Of a stretch of 9,893 nt of DNA, positions 1 through 5,957 are shown piece by piece; within the stretch, counting starts at the first letter, position 1; the number at the start of each line of letters is the position of its first letter. The stretch comes from Methanoregula sp. UBA471 (GTDB lineage Archaea; Halobacteriota; Methanomicrobia; Methanomicrobiales; Methanospirillaceae), in assembly GCA_002495065.1 (NCBI GenBank), contig DADT01000027.1, positions 567 through 10,459 of the forward strand. Direction: 5' to 3'. The notes beneath the pieces are model-generated. The model saw only the letters and a list, made by a program, of their open reading frames with translations, was not told where the DNA came from and did no database searches. Position numbers and translations under genes: made by a program.

Positions 1-210
1 CTTGTCGCTGGTGTTGCCCATCTCCCACATGGCATAGAGGGAGCGGCGGTGAACCGGCTTGAGCCCGTCGCGGACGTCGGGGATAGCCCGGCCGATGATA
101 ACGCTCATGGCATAATTGATGTACGAGGTTTTCATCTCGTGCTCGATGCTGATGGGCTCTATCCGGTGGGTCAGGGAATCCGTTGCGGGCGGGGCATCAT
201 CAGATGTCAA
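1..210 (-). CDS. gyrA: DNA gyrase subunit A, N-terminal 70 residues (partial, runs off the left edge)
   Basis: GyrA is the DNA-breaking and rejoining subunit of the A2B2 gyrase that introduces negative supercoils using ATP. The visible residues include the family-diagnostic block YAMSVIIGRAIPDVRDGLKP (residues 33-52), followed by VHRRSLYAM. The catalytic tyrosine, expected near residue 120, lies beyond the window. The frame is closed by a stop 3 codons before residue 1, so the only upstream initiator in frame is TTG at 210-208. It is preceded by GAGGTGA with a 6-nt gap, inside the last codons of gyrB. The next candidate, ATG at residue 26, would remove residues that GyrA proteins normally have before the conserved block. 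The 11-nt overlap with gyrB implies translational coupling, which would help keep the two subunits balanced. Family identity is certain; the start is well supported. Confidence 0.93.
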   Translation of the reverse strand, partial: MTSDDAPPATDSLTHRIEPISIEHEMKTSYINYAMSVIIGRAIPDVRDGLKPVHRRSLYAMWEMGNTSDK

Positions 211-2275
211 GGTTGGTCACCTCACGGGCATGACGGATAATGAAATTCTTCCGTATTTCCACATCCTTTCCCATCAGTGTCTTGAAGATCTCGTTGGCTT
301 CCATGGCATCCTCGATATTGACCTGCTTGAAGATCCGGTTCTCCGGGTTCATGGTGGTGTCCCAGAGCTGGTGTGCGTTCATCTCACCAAGACCCTTGTA
401 CCGCTGGACGGAGACTCCTTTCTCGCCCATGGCAGCCGAGACTTTCTGCATCTCATCCTCGTTATAGACGTATATCTCCTCTTTTCCTTTTGACACCCGG
501 AAGAGGGGAGGTTGGGCAATATAGACGTATCCCGCCTCGATAAGTTTTAGCATGTACCGGTAGAAGAACGTGAGGAGGAGAGTCCGGATATGGGCTCCGT
601 CTACATCAGCATCGGTCATGATCACGATGCGGTGATAGCGGGCCCGCTCGGGATCGAACTTCTCACCGATGCCCGTGCCGATGGCCGAGATGAGTGTCTG
701 AATTTCGGCGTTCTTTAAGATCTGATGTTCGCCGGCCTTCTCCACGTTAAGGATCTTGCCACGCAGCGGGAGGATGGCCTGGAATTTCCGGTCCCGTCCT
801 CCTTTTGCAGAACCACCTGCAGAGTCTCCTTCCACAATATAGATTTCGCTTTTTGCCGGATCCCGTTCCGAACAGTCCGCCAGTTTTCCCGGAAGACCGC
901 TGCTTTCCAGCGAACTCTTGCGCCGGGCAAGGTCACGGGCGTTCCTTGCCGCCTCACGGGCTTTAGCTGCGGAGAGAGCTTTCTCTATAATAATCTGAAG
1001 TACCTTGGGATTTTCATCAAAATACTCGGAGAGCGCTGCATAGACAAGGGAGTCAACGATACCCTTGACGCTGCTGTTGCCAAGCCGCATCTTGGTCTGA
1101 CCCTCGAACTGGGGATTTGCCATTTTTACGGAGATAACTGAGGTAAGCCCTTCGCGGACATCTTCACCGCGGAGGGTCAACGGGGAATTCTCCTTGATCA
1201 ACCCGTTGCGTTTTGCCATGGAGTTGATGGCACGGGTAATCGCACTCCGGAATCCTTCCAGGTGTGTCCCGCCCTCGCGGGTATTGACCGAGTTTACGTA
1301 GGCGAAGAGTTTCTCGTCATATGCGGTAGTATACTGCATGGCGACTTCGAGCTCGAGCTTGTTTTCGGCATCCTTCCGCGAGATATCGATGGGAAGCGGA
1401 TGAAGGCTTTCCGCCCCTTCGTTCAGGTATTTAACAAACTCGACAAGTCCTCCGGCATAACAGTAGTCTGCCAAGTCACCGGTCCGGTCGTCGAAAATTT
1501 TGATCCGGACACCGGCGTTGAGAAAAGCAAGTTCCCGAAGGCGGTGAGCGAGCACATCGTAATCAAAGGTTGTTGTCTCGAATATGGTAGCATCGGGCAC
1601 GAAATGGATCCGGGTACCGGTCATTTTCGATCCGAACTTTGCTAAAAAATCCATTCTCCGATCGTTTTCAATGGTTGCGGGATCCGACGCCGGAGTATCA
1701 GGAACCTGCTGGCCGCCAATCTGCGACGGCCCTGCGGAGGGGATGAAAGGAGCCGGCTCGCAGTACCAAAGCTGGTAACGTTCAAGCAGTTCAGCGAGGG
1801 TCTCTTTTTGTACCGAGAGAGGACTGGTGGGCTTGCCCTGGCTGAACCTCATCTCGTACACATTCCCGTCGCGATAGACGCGGGCTGAAAGCCAGTTGGA
1901 GAGGGCGTTGACCACCGATACGCCAACGCCGTGGAGGCCCCCGGATACCTGGTAGCTTGCCTTATCGAATTTTCCCCCGGCATGCAGGACGGTGAGAACG
2001 ACTTCAAGAGCACTCTTGTGGTTCTTTTCCATCGTATCAACAGGGATACCACGCCCGTTATCGACAACGGCTACCGAACCGTCTTTGTTAATCATTACGG
2101 TTATAAGGTTACAATAGCCGGCGAGTGCTTCGTCAATAGAGTTGTCAACCACTTCATAGACAAGATGGTGCAGCCCGCGGGTGTCTGTACTGCCGATATA
2201 CATTGCCGGGCGCTCACGGACGGGAGTAAGCCCTTCGAGAACCGTTATATGGGACGCATCGTAGGTTTCAGTCAT
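200..2275 (-). CDS. gyrB: DNA gyrase subunit B
   Basis: GyrB is the ATPase subunit of DNA gyrase; with GyrA it drives strand passage and negative supercoiling. The 691 residues show the expected order. The GHKL ATPase comes first: the catalytic-base Glu41 and Mg-binding Asn45 lie in EVVDNSIDEA, with DNGRGIP at 72-78 and the ATP-lid glycine motif SGGLHGVGVS at 111-120. A transducer domain follows (about 225-400). The Toprim domain has VEGDSAGGSAKGG (481-493) and DADVDG (555-560), and the C-terminal QRYKGLGEMN is at 624-633. The length is between the ~640-residue short GyrBs and the ~800-residue E. coli form; the extra length is mainly an insertion at about 157-213 (Pro/Ser/Gln-rich). It lacks the long E. 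coli Toprim insertion. ATG start, with AGGGAGGT 5 nt upstream (2281-2288). Bacterial-type gyrase in euryarchaea is generally viewed as acquired from bacteria. Topoisomerase VI B is excluded by the Toprim and QRYKGLGEMN blocks. Confidence 0.97.
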   Translation of the reverse strand: MTETYDASHITVLEGLTPVRERPAMYIGSTDTRGLHHLVYEVVDNSIDEALAGYCNLITVMINKDGSVAVVDNGRGIPVDTMEKNHKSALEVVLTVLHAGGKFDKASYQVSGGLHGVGVSVVNALSNWLSARVYRDGNVYEMRFSQGKPTSPLSVQKETLAELLERYQLWYCEPAPFIPSAGPSQIGGQQVPDTPASDPATIENDRRMDFLAKFGSKMTGTRIHFVPDATIFETTTFDYDVLAHRLRELAFLNAGVRIKIFDDRTGDLADYCYAGGLVEFVKYLNEGAESLHPLPIDISRKDAENKLELEVAMQYTTAYDEKLFAYVNSVNTREGGTHLEGFRSAITRAINSMAKRNGLIKENSPLTLRGEDVREGLTSVISVKMANPQFEGQTKMRLGNSSVKGIVDSLVYAALSEYFDENPKVLQIIIEKALSAAKAREAARNARDLARRKSSLESSGLPGKLADCSERDPAKSEIYIVEGDSAGGSAKGGRDRKFQAILPLRGKILNVEKAGEHQILKNAEIQTLISAIGTGIGEKFDPERARYHRIVIMTDADVDGAHIRTLLLTFFYRYMLKLIEAGYVYIAQPPLFRVSKGKEEIYVYNEDEMQKVSAAMGEKGVSVQRYKGLGEMNAHQLWDTTMNPENRIFKQVNIEDAMEANEIFKTLMGKDVEIRKNFIIRHAREVTNLDI

Positions 2276-2345
2276 GCAAAACCTCCCTTAAAAAGCAGAA
2301 AAAAATACTGTACGGTAATCACAATAATTATTGGTCTTTAACTGA
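2276..2345 (-). promoter_or_regulatory. gyrB leader with strong ribosome binding site and possible promoter
   Basis: The 120-nt gap between gyrB and the upstream small gene carries AGGGAGGT (2281-2288, minus strand), 5 nt before the gyrB ATG. Further up is a perfect 12-bp palindrome, CAATAATTATTG (2322-2333), whose AT-rich core could serve as a TATA box about 50 nt before the start codon, and a near-palindrome TACTGTACGGTA (2306-2317). The ribosome binding site is clear. The TATA assignment is only plausible, because the palindrome does not match the TTTATATA consensus well. The palindrome could instead be an operator. Confidence 0.4.
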
Positions 2346-2395
2346 CTTAAACCGAACTGAAGGAATTCTTTAAAGAGTAATTAAAGGGTATTGCT

Positions 2396-2704
2396 TCACC
2401 GGAATTGCCCGATGGTCGCATCCGGAATACCCAGTTCGCGATCGATCGCCACCACCAGCCGCTGCAGGGTGGCGATTACGTCGCGGGCATCTTCTTTATC
2501 CAGGGTTCCCGGCTGGTGCCAGATCACCTTCTTCCGCAGCAGGGTTGTGATCTCCTCGACATCCGTACCTTTGAATTTTTCCGGCAGCACCAGTCCCTCA
2601 ACATGATCGCCGGCCCCGAACCAGGCCTGTTCAGGAGGCAATGCAAAATGCTGTGCTATCAGGGTGATACTGGTGATGAACCCATGACCGAAAGGATATT
2701 CCAT
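2396..2704 (-). CDS. small protein of unknown function, downstream of the metal-transport cluster
   Basis: I do not recognise this 102-residue protein. It has no signal peptide and no membrane segment, so it should be cytoplasmic. The N-terminal half contains aromatic and His residues (FGHGF at 5-9, QAWFGAGDHVEGL at 26-38). The C-terminal part reads as a charged then amphipathic helix (DKEDARDVIATLQRLVVAI, about 69-87). It lies 37 nt downstream of cbiQ on the same strand. A T6 run and a TATA-like GATATAA sit in that gap, so it may be read through from cbi or may have its own promoter. No good Shine-Dalgarno precedes the ATG, which would suit a short or leaderless transcript. The opposite strand also has long open frames here, but those look like shadows. 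The minus-strand frame fits the gene direction and fills the gap between cbiQ and gyrB. Function unknown; existence is likely but not certain. Confidence 0.65.
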   Translation of the reverse strand: MEYPFGHGFITSITLIAQHFALPPEQAWFGAGDHVEGLVLPEKFKGTDVEEITTLLRKKVIWHQPGTLDKEDARDVIATLQRLVVAIDRELGIPDATIGQFR

Positions 2705-2741
2705 GGTGAACTGATAGCGGCAGGATTACAAAAAAGTATTG

Positions 2742-3569
2742 TTATATCAAACGAACCGGTGCGAGCCAGACAACAACAGGTACTGCGATGACGATTGCCA
2801 TCGACAGGGAAAGGAAAGCAAGGTCTCCCCGACCGAGGGATTTTTTCTTCACGTAGAGGAAACTATGTCTGCCATAACCCCGGCAGAGCATGCTGATATA
2901 CACTCTTTCTCCCTGCTCATACGCCCGGATAAAAAGTGTCCCGAGGATATACCCCATCTGCCGGAGCCGGTACCGGTAGGGAAGTTTCCGATCGAAGGCA
3001 TCAAAACACCGGGTCACCAGTGCATCCGTTACTTTCCGGTAGATGTAACCGAATACAAACAGGTACCGGAGCATCATCCCGAGGATGAGGGCAAAATCTG
3101 GCGGAAGCCCCATCCTCGTCCCGCCTTCCAGCATATCCTGGACTTTTGTCGTGGACGAGAGCAGGATGATGAAAGAAATTGATACAATAAATTTTACGAG
3201 CAGGATGAGGGCGAACTCAACAGATTCACTGTATACAGCAATCCCAAAAGGAAATGTCAAAACCGCATGATAGTCGGTGTAATACTTGTTTTTCAAAAAT
3301 ATCTGAAAGAAGATAACAATACCCCAGAGAGGGACAATCTCAATGAGCCTTTGCAGATAGACACGGGGCGATAATTGTGTCAGAGCCCAAAGGAAAAGGA
3401 AAAAACCGAAGAAAATTGCCCCTACCGTATAGACCATTATCGAGTACGGCACCGATACAATTGCGATAATAACGGCAAAAGCGAGGACGATCTTCACCCG
3501 GGCATCCAGCCGGTGAATATAGCTGTCTTTGTAGGCATGTTTCTCAATCTGGAAGATCTCTTCGATCAT
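2742..3569 (-). CDS. cbiQ: Cobalt/nickel ECF transporter, transmembrane T component CbiQ
   Basis: CbiQ is the integral-membrane coupling protein of energy-coupling-factor importers; it passes ATPase movement to the substrate-binding M/N part. The 275 residues are rich in hydrophobic spans (about 27-64, 78-95, 104-136, 157-178 and 250-270). The cytoplasmic loop contains the coupling signature, here ERVYISMLCRGYGR (221-234), which matches the ExxERVYxAMxxRG pattern of T components that contacts the ATPase. An earlier helix has the related DALVTRCFDAF (182-192). The N-terminal YIHRLDARVKI is typical of the family. The start codon overlaps the cbiO stop by 4 nt (ATGA), which indicates translational coupling. 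The stop is followed 6 nt later by T6, a weak possible terminator. Length and ends look complete. The metal (Co or Ni) cannot be read from this subunit. Confidence 0.93.
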   Translation of the reverse strand: MIEEIFQIEKHAYKDSYIHRLDARVKIVLAFAVIIAIVSVPYSIMVYTVGAIFFGFFLFLWALTQLSPRVYLQRLIEIVPLWGIVIFFQIFLKNKYYTDYHAVLTFPFGIAVYSESVEFALILLVKFIVSISFIILLSSTTKVQDMLEGGTRMGLPPDFALILGMMLRYLFVFGYIYRKVTDALVTRCFDAFDRKLPYRYRLRQMGYILGTLFIRAYEQGERVYISMLCRGYGRHSFLYVKKKSLGRGDLAFLSLSMAIVIAVPVVVWLAPVRLI

Positions 3570-4399
3570 GATCGTCCTTTGAATGCTTCCAGGAACGCTT
3601 TTTCTGCCTCCTCAAAGGTGAATGCCATGGATACTGGAATTCCCTTCTCCTGGAGAGATTTGATCAGTTTCGGATAGTGCGGGACATCCAGGCGCACGGA
3701 TTTCAAGAGTTCTGTCTGGGAAAAGACTTCGGCAACCGTTCCCTGGGCAACAATCCTGCCCTTACTCATTACATAGATATAATCAGCAATTTCCGGTACG
3801 AGGCTGACGTCATGAGTAGAGAAAATGACGGTCATACCGGAACTCTTTTTCAGGTCACTGATGAACCCGAGAAGGTCGTGGATACCCTTCGGGTCAAGCC
3901 CGGCAGTCGGCTCATCGAGCACCAGCACTTCAGGTTCCATTGCGATAGCCCCTGCAATGGCCACCCGTTTCTTCTCACCGCCGCTCAGATGGTGGGGAAC
4001 ACGCCCGGCCAGATCTTCTATCCCCATGATATGGAGGGCTTCCCGCACCCGGTGGTGGATCGTTTCCTCATCGAGACCGAGATTGGTCGGCCCGAATGCC
4101 ACGTCCAGTTCCACGGTAGGGGCAAAGATCTGGTCATCTGCATTCTGGAAAACAATACCGACAAACTTGCGCACCTCCCTGACGTTTTGCTTGGTTATGG
4201 GTTCTCCACGGATAAGGATGGACCCGGATGTGGGTTTGAAAATACCATTGAAGTGCTTGAACAGGGTGCTTTTACCGGCACCATTCGAACCGAGCACCGC
4301 TATCCGTGCATTCCGGGGGGCAATAAAATTGATTCCGTCAAGTGCACGCGAGCTGCCGGAATACGAATAGCAGAGGTCTCTTGTTTCAATGAGGTGCAT
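3566..4399 (-). CDS. cbiO: Cobalt/nickel ECF transporter ATP-binding protein CbiO
   Basis: CbiO is the cytoplasmic ATPase that powers metal import through CbiQ. From the chosen start it has 277 residues, the usual family length. Motifs are intact: Walker A GSNGAGKST (37-45), Q-loop VFQNADDQIF (83-92) with the ECF-typical NADDQ, signature LSGGEKKRVAIAG (138-150), Walker B VLVLDEP (158-164), D-loop AGLD (166-169) and H-loop His196. I start it at ATG 4399-4397 (MHLIETRDLCYSY) because this is where ABC proteins normally begin. The frame stays open back to a TTG at 4465, but that lies inside the last codons of the upstream gene and would add 22 unrelated residues. The ribosome binding site is weak (AGGA, 3 nt away). 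The gap to the upstream PDGLE gene is 43 nt. Only one ATPase gene is present, so a CbiO homodimer is expected. Confidence 0.95.
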   Translation of the reverse strand: MHLIETRDLCYSYSGSSRALDGINFIAPRNARIAVLGSNGAGKSTLFKHFNGIFKPTSGSILIRGEPITKQNVREVRKFVGIVFQNADDQIFAPTVELDVAFGPTNLGLDEETIHHRVREALHIMGIEDLAGRVPHHLSGGEKKRVAIAGAIAMEPEVLVLDEPTAGLDPKGIHDLLGFISDLKKSSGMTVIFSTHDVSLVPEIADYIYVMSKGRIVAQGTVAEVFSQTELLKSVRLDVPHYPKLIKSLQEKGIPVSMAFTFEEAEKAFLEAFKGRS

Positions 4400-4442
4400 G
4401 TGTCCTGTACAATATGTGGAAAAAATTAAAGTTCTGCTGGTT

Positions 4443-4796
4443 TTATTTTGTTGCTTTTCCCGCAATTTTTATACTGTAGATTGCCCCAACCACGATGAGG
4501 AGCGCGAGGATAGTACCGGCCACAATTGCCACTATCCCGCCCAAGGGTCCGAACCGTTCACCCAGCGAATAATCCGGCATCGGAGATTCGTATGAGAATT
4601 TTCCGTTGAGGTCTTCCTGTATCTCGGCATTTTCCGGTGTTGCCCCGGTAAGTTCCTTCTGACCCTGCACTACAAGAGCAGTGCTCTCGAGACCATCCGG
4701 ATCTGAGGATGCCATGAAGACTGCAACCACTCCAATCATGAGAGCGATGACGATCCCCCCGATAATGAATGTTTTATTATCTATCATGATGATCAT
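4443..4796 (-). CDS. cbiN: PDGLE-domain membrane protein, CbiN-like subunit of the metal transporter
   Basis: This 117-residue protein occupies the CbiN position. It has two membrane segments (about 9-29 and 84-109) joined by an extracytoplasmic loop. Right after the first helix is SSDPDGLES (30-38), the motif that names the PDGLE domain, and the loop ends with SPMPDYSLGE (71-80), also typical of that family. PDGLE proteins are found next to, or fused to, CbiM/NikM. CbiN-type small subunits are needed with CbiM for metal loading in characterised systems; the same role here is inferred from position. The start overlaps the cbiM stop by 4 nt (ATGA); a second ATG three codons later is an alternative start without that overlap. 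The symbol is given by function and position, not by close similarity to bacterial CbiN. Confidence 0.85.
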   Translation of the reverse strand: MIIMIDNKTFIIGGIVIALMIGVVAVFMASSDPDGLESTALVVQGQKELTGATPENAEIQEDLNGKFSYESPMPDYSLGERFGPLGGIVAIVAGTILALLIVVGAIYSIKIAGKATK

Positions 4797-5437
4797 GCCC
4801 CCGCGGGTCTTTTCACACCCATGTCAACAAGATCGGGCCTGACATTCATGATCAGATAAATGACCCCGACGGTAACCATGCCTTCGACAATTCCGATAAT
4901 AGCGTGGTAGATTCCCATTGCCACCAGTCCTGCTTCAAGCGGGAATGTGCCAGCAATGAACATCTCACCGGCTGCCGCAAGTGCCGGGATAAGGCAGGCA
5001 AGCCATGCTGCAAGGAACGCAGAGACGGGCATGCTCCTGGTTATCCCCATGAGACCTTTGAAGGAGTAGAACCCGACAAAGCCCCCGATGACGCCCATGT
5101 TGATGATGTTGGCACCCATGGTTGTGATACCCCCGTCACCAAAGAGGACACCCTGCACAATCAGGACAAGTGCCAGAATAAAGACCGCAGCGAAAGGTGA
5201 CCCGAGCACAATGGCTGCAAGCGCCCCTCCGACAAGGTGCCCGCTCGTGCCCATTGAAACCGGGAGGTTGAATGACTGAAGGGCAAAGATACCGGCAGCA
5301 AGGACTGCAACAATGGGGATCTTCTCTTCGCTCATTTCATTTTTTGCCCAGCGGAGGGCCAGCGCCACAAATACCAGAGCTATAATCCAGTATACAATGC
5401 CCTGAGGAATGGGTATAAAAGCGTCAGGAATATGCAC
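4793..5437 (-). CDS. cbiM: Cobalt/nickel ECF transporter substrate-specific component CbiM
   Basis: CbiM/NikM binds the metal ion within the membrane. The 214-residue protein starts MHIPDAFIP. In this family the mature N-terminus and His2 are metal ligands, so the start is functionally fixed: it is the GTG at 5437-5435. AAGGTGAT lies 5 nt upstream of it. The second ligand His67 is present in GTSGHLVGGALAAI (63-76). Several hydrophobic spans follow (about 14-30, 42-57, 70-100, 108-125, 137-160 and 170-198). The usual fourth and fifth residues after the His are Pro/Met and Asp/Glu, then Gly; here Ala6 stands where many members have Gly. It heads the cbiM-cbiN-cbiO-cbiQ order. Specificity for Co2+ against Ni2+ cannot be settled from these motifs; both metals are in high demand in methanogens. 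Confidence 0.93.
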   Translation of the reverse strand: MHIPDAFIPIPQGIVYWIIALVFVALALRWAKNEMSEEKIPIVAVLAAGIFALQSFNLPVSMGTSGHLVGGALAAIVLGSPFAAVFILALVLIVQGVLFGDGGITTMGANIINMGVIGGFVGFYSFKGLMGITRSMPVSAFLAAWLACLIPALAAAGEMFIAGTFPLEAGLVAMGIYHAIIGIVEGMVTVGVIYLIMNVRPDLVDMGVKRPAGA

Positions 5438-5541
5438 GAGTCATCACCTTGTTATTACGTTTCTTAATATTTGTAGCACTCTTTGGTTAAAAAATATTGT
5501 TATTTAATATTCAGTAAAGCATTTTTTCTGAGTCATCAGAA
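5438..5541 (-). promoter_or_regulatory. Upstream region of the cbi operon: ribosome binding site, AT-rich promoter candidate, small inverted repeat
   Basis: On the minus strand, AAGGTGAT lies 5 nt before the GTG of cbiM. Further up, AATATT occurs three times (5466-5471, 5493-5498, 5506-5511). The two upstream copies are embedded in an AT stretch (about 5490-5513) that is the best place for a TATA box, giving a leader of roughly 40 nt. Upstream again is a perfect inverted repeat, TTCTGA-GTCA-TCAGAA (5526-5541), which could be an operator for a metal-sensing repressor. I see no cobalamin riboswitch. The ribosome binding site is secure; promoter and operator are inferred. Confidence 0.4.
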
Positions 5542-5957
5542 GTATTAATCATTTTTCCATGGCATAGAAATTACGTCATATTGGTGAACAACTGTATCCT
5601 GTAGGGAATGGGGATCAAAGATACCGGCCAATGCGAGAGAATGAATAGGGAGATATCAAACCGGATTGCTTCCAGTAAGCAAGAGGATGCACTGAAACGG
5701 ACATGATTCCTTGATGTTGGAACAACATCAGACTCCAATTCAGTTTTTTTTCCAGTTCCCGAAGACCCCCAATGAATAAAATTCTCTCTGAAGATGCAGA
5801 TATCCTTCAAGGTTCAAATATGCTCTGCTGAGAAAAGGGGATGTATTCACATTCGAGGACAGGTTATAGAAATTACTAAAACCCAAAGATTCCTGACTCT
5901 TACTTCTTTGCAGGAGATCAGATTTGTGTCCCGTTAGAGAGATAGGAAAAAAAGTGA
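5542..5957. other. AT-rich intergenic region with one strong hairpin, no supported gene
   Basis: About 415 nt without a convincing gene. Two minus-strand open frames of 78-79 codons exist (5571-5810, 5740-5976), but they overlap each other, show no ribosome binding site and resemble nothing known; the second begins inside the lipoprotein gene. The clearest structure is a perfect 8-bp hairpin, TGATGTTG-GAA-CAACATCA (5712-5730), with a T8 run 13 nt later on the plus strand (5744-5751). No plus-strand gene ends here, so a terminator role has no obvious client. A small RNA or a decayed gene remnant cannot be excluded. Confidence 0.4.
5947..5953 (-). terminator. Oligo-T terminator candidate after the lipoprotein gene
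   Basis: Seven T on the minus strand begin 5 nt after the stop codon of the lipoprotein gene. Archaeal RNA polymerase can terminate at T-runs without a hairpin, and the position suits it. There is no stem-loop directly before it. Confidence 0.4.

Noticed and set aside
116..493. Plus-strand open frames opposite gyrA/gyrB
   Set aside because: The minus strand carries unmistakable GyrA and GyrB sequence here; the plus-strand translations resemble nothing.
2405..3182. Plus-strand open frames of 128 and 147 codons opposite the small gene and cbiQ
   Set aside because: One crosses the boundary between two minus-strand genes, and neither has a ribosome binding site or recognisable composition.
3677..4429. 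Plus-strand open frames of 250 and 181 codons opposite cbiO
   Set aside because: They lie wholly antisense to an ABC ATPase with intact motifs and show no family features, so they are shadows of its codon usage.
5438..5541. Cobalamin riboswitch upstream of cbiM
   Set aside because: The leader is short and AT-rich, and I see no B12-box-like conserved core; such riboswitches are also rare in archaea.
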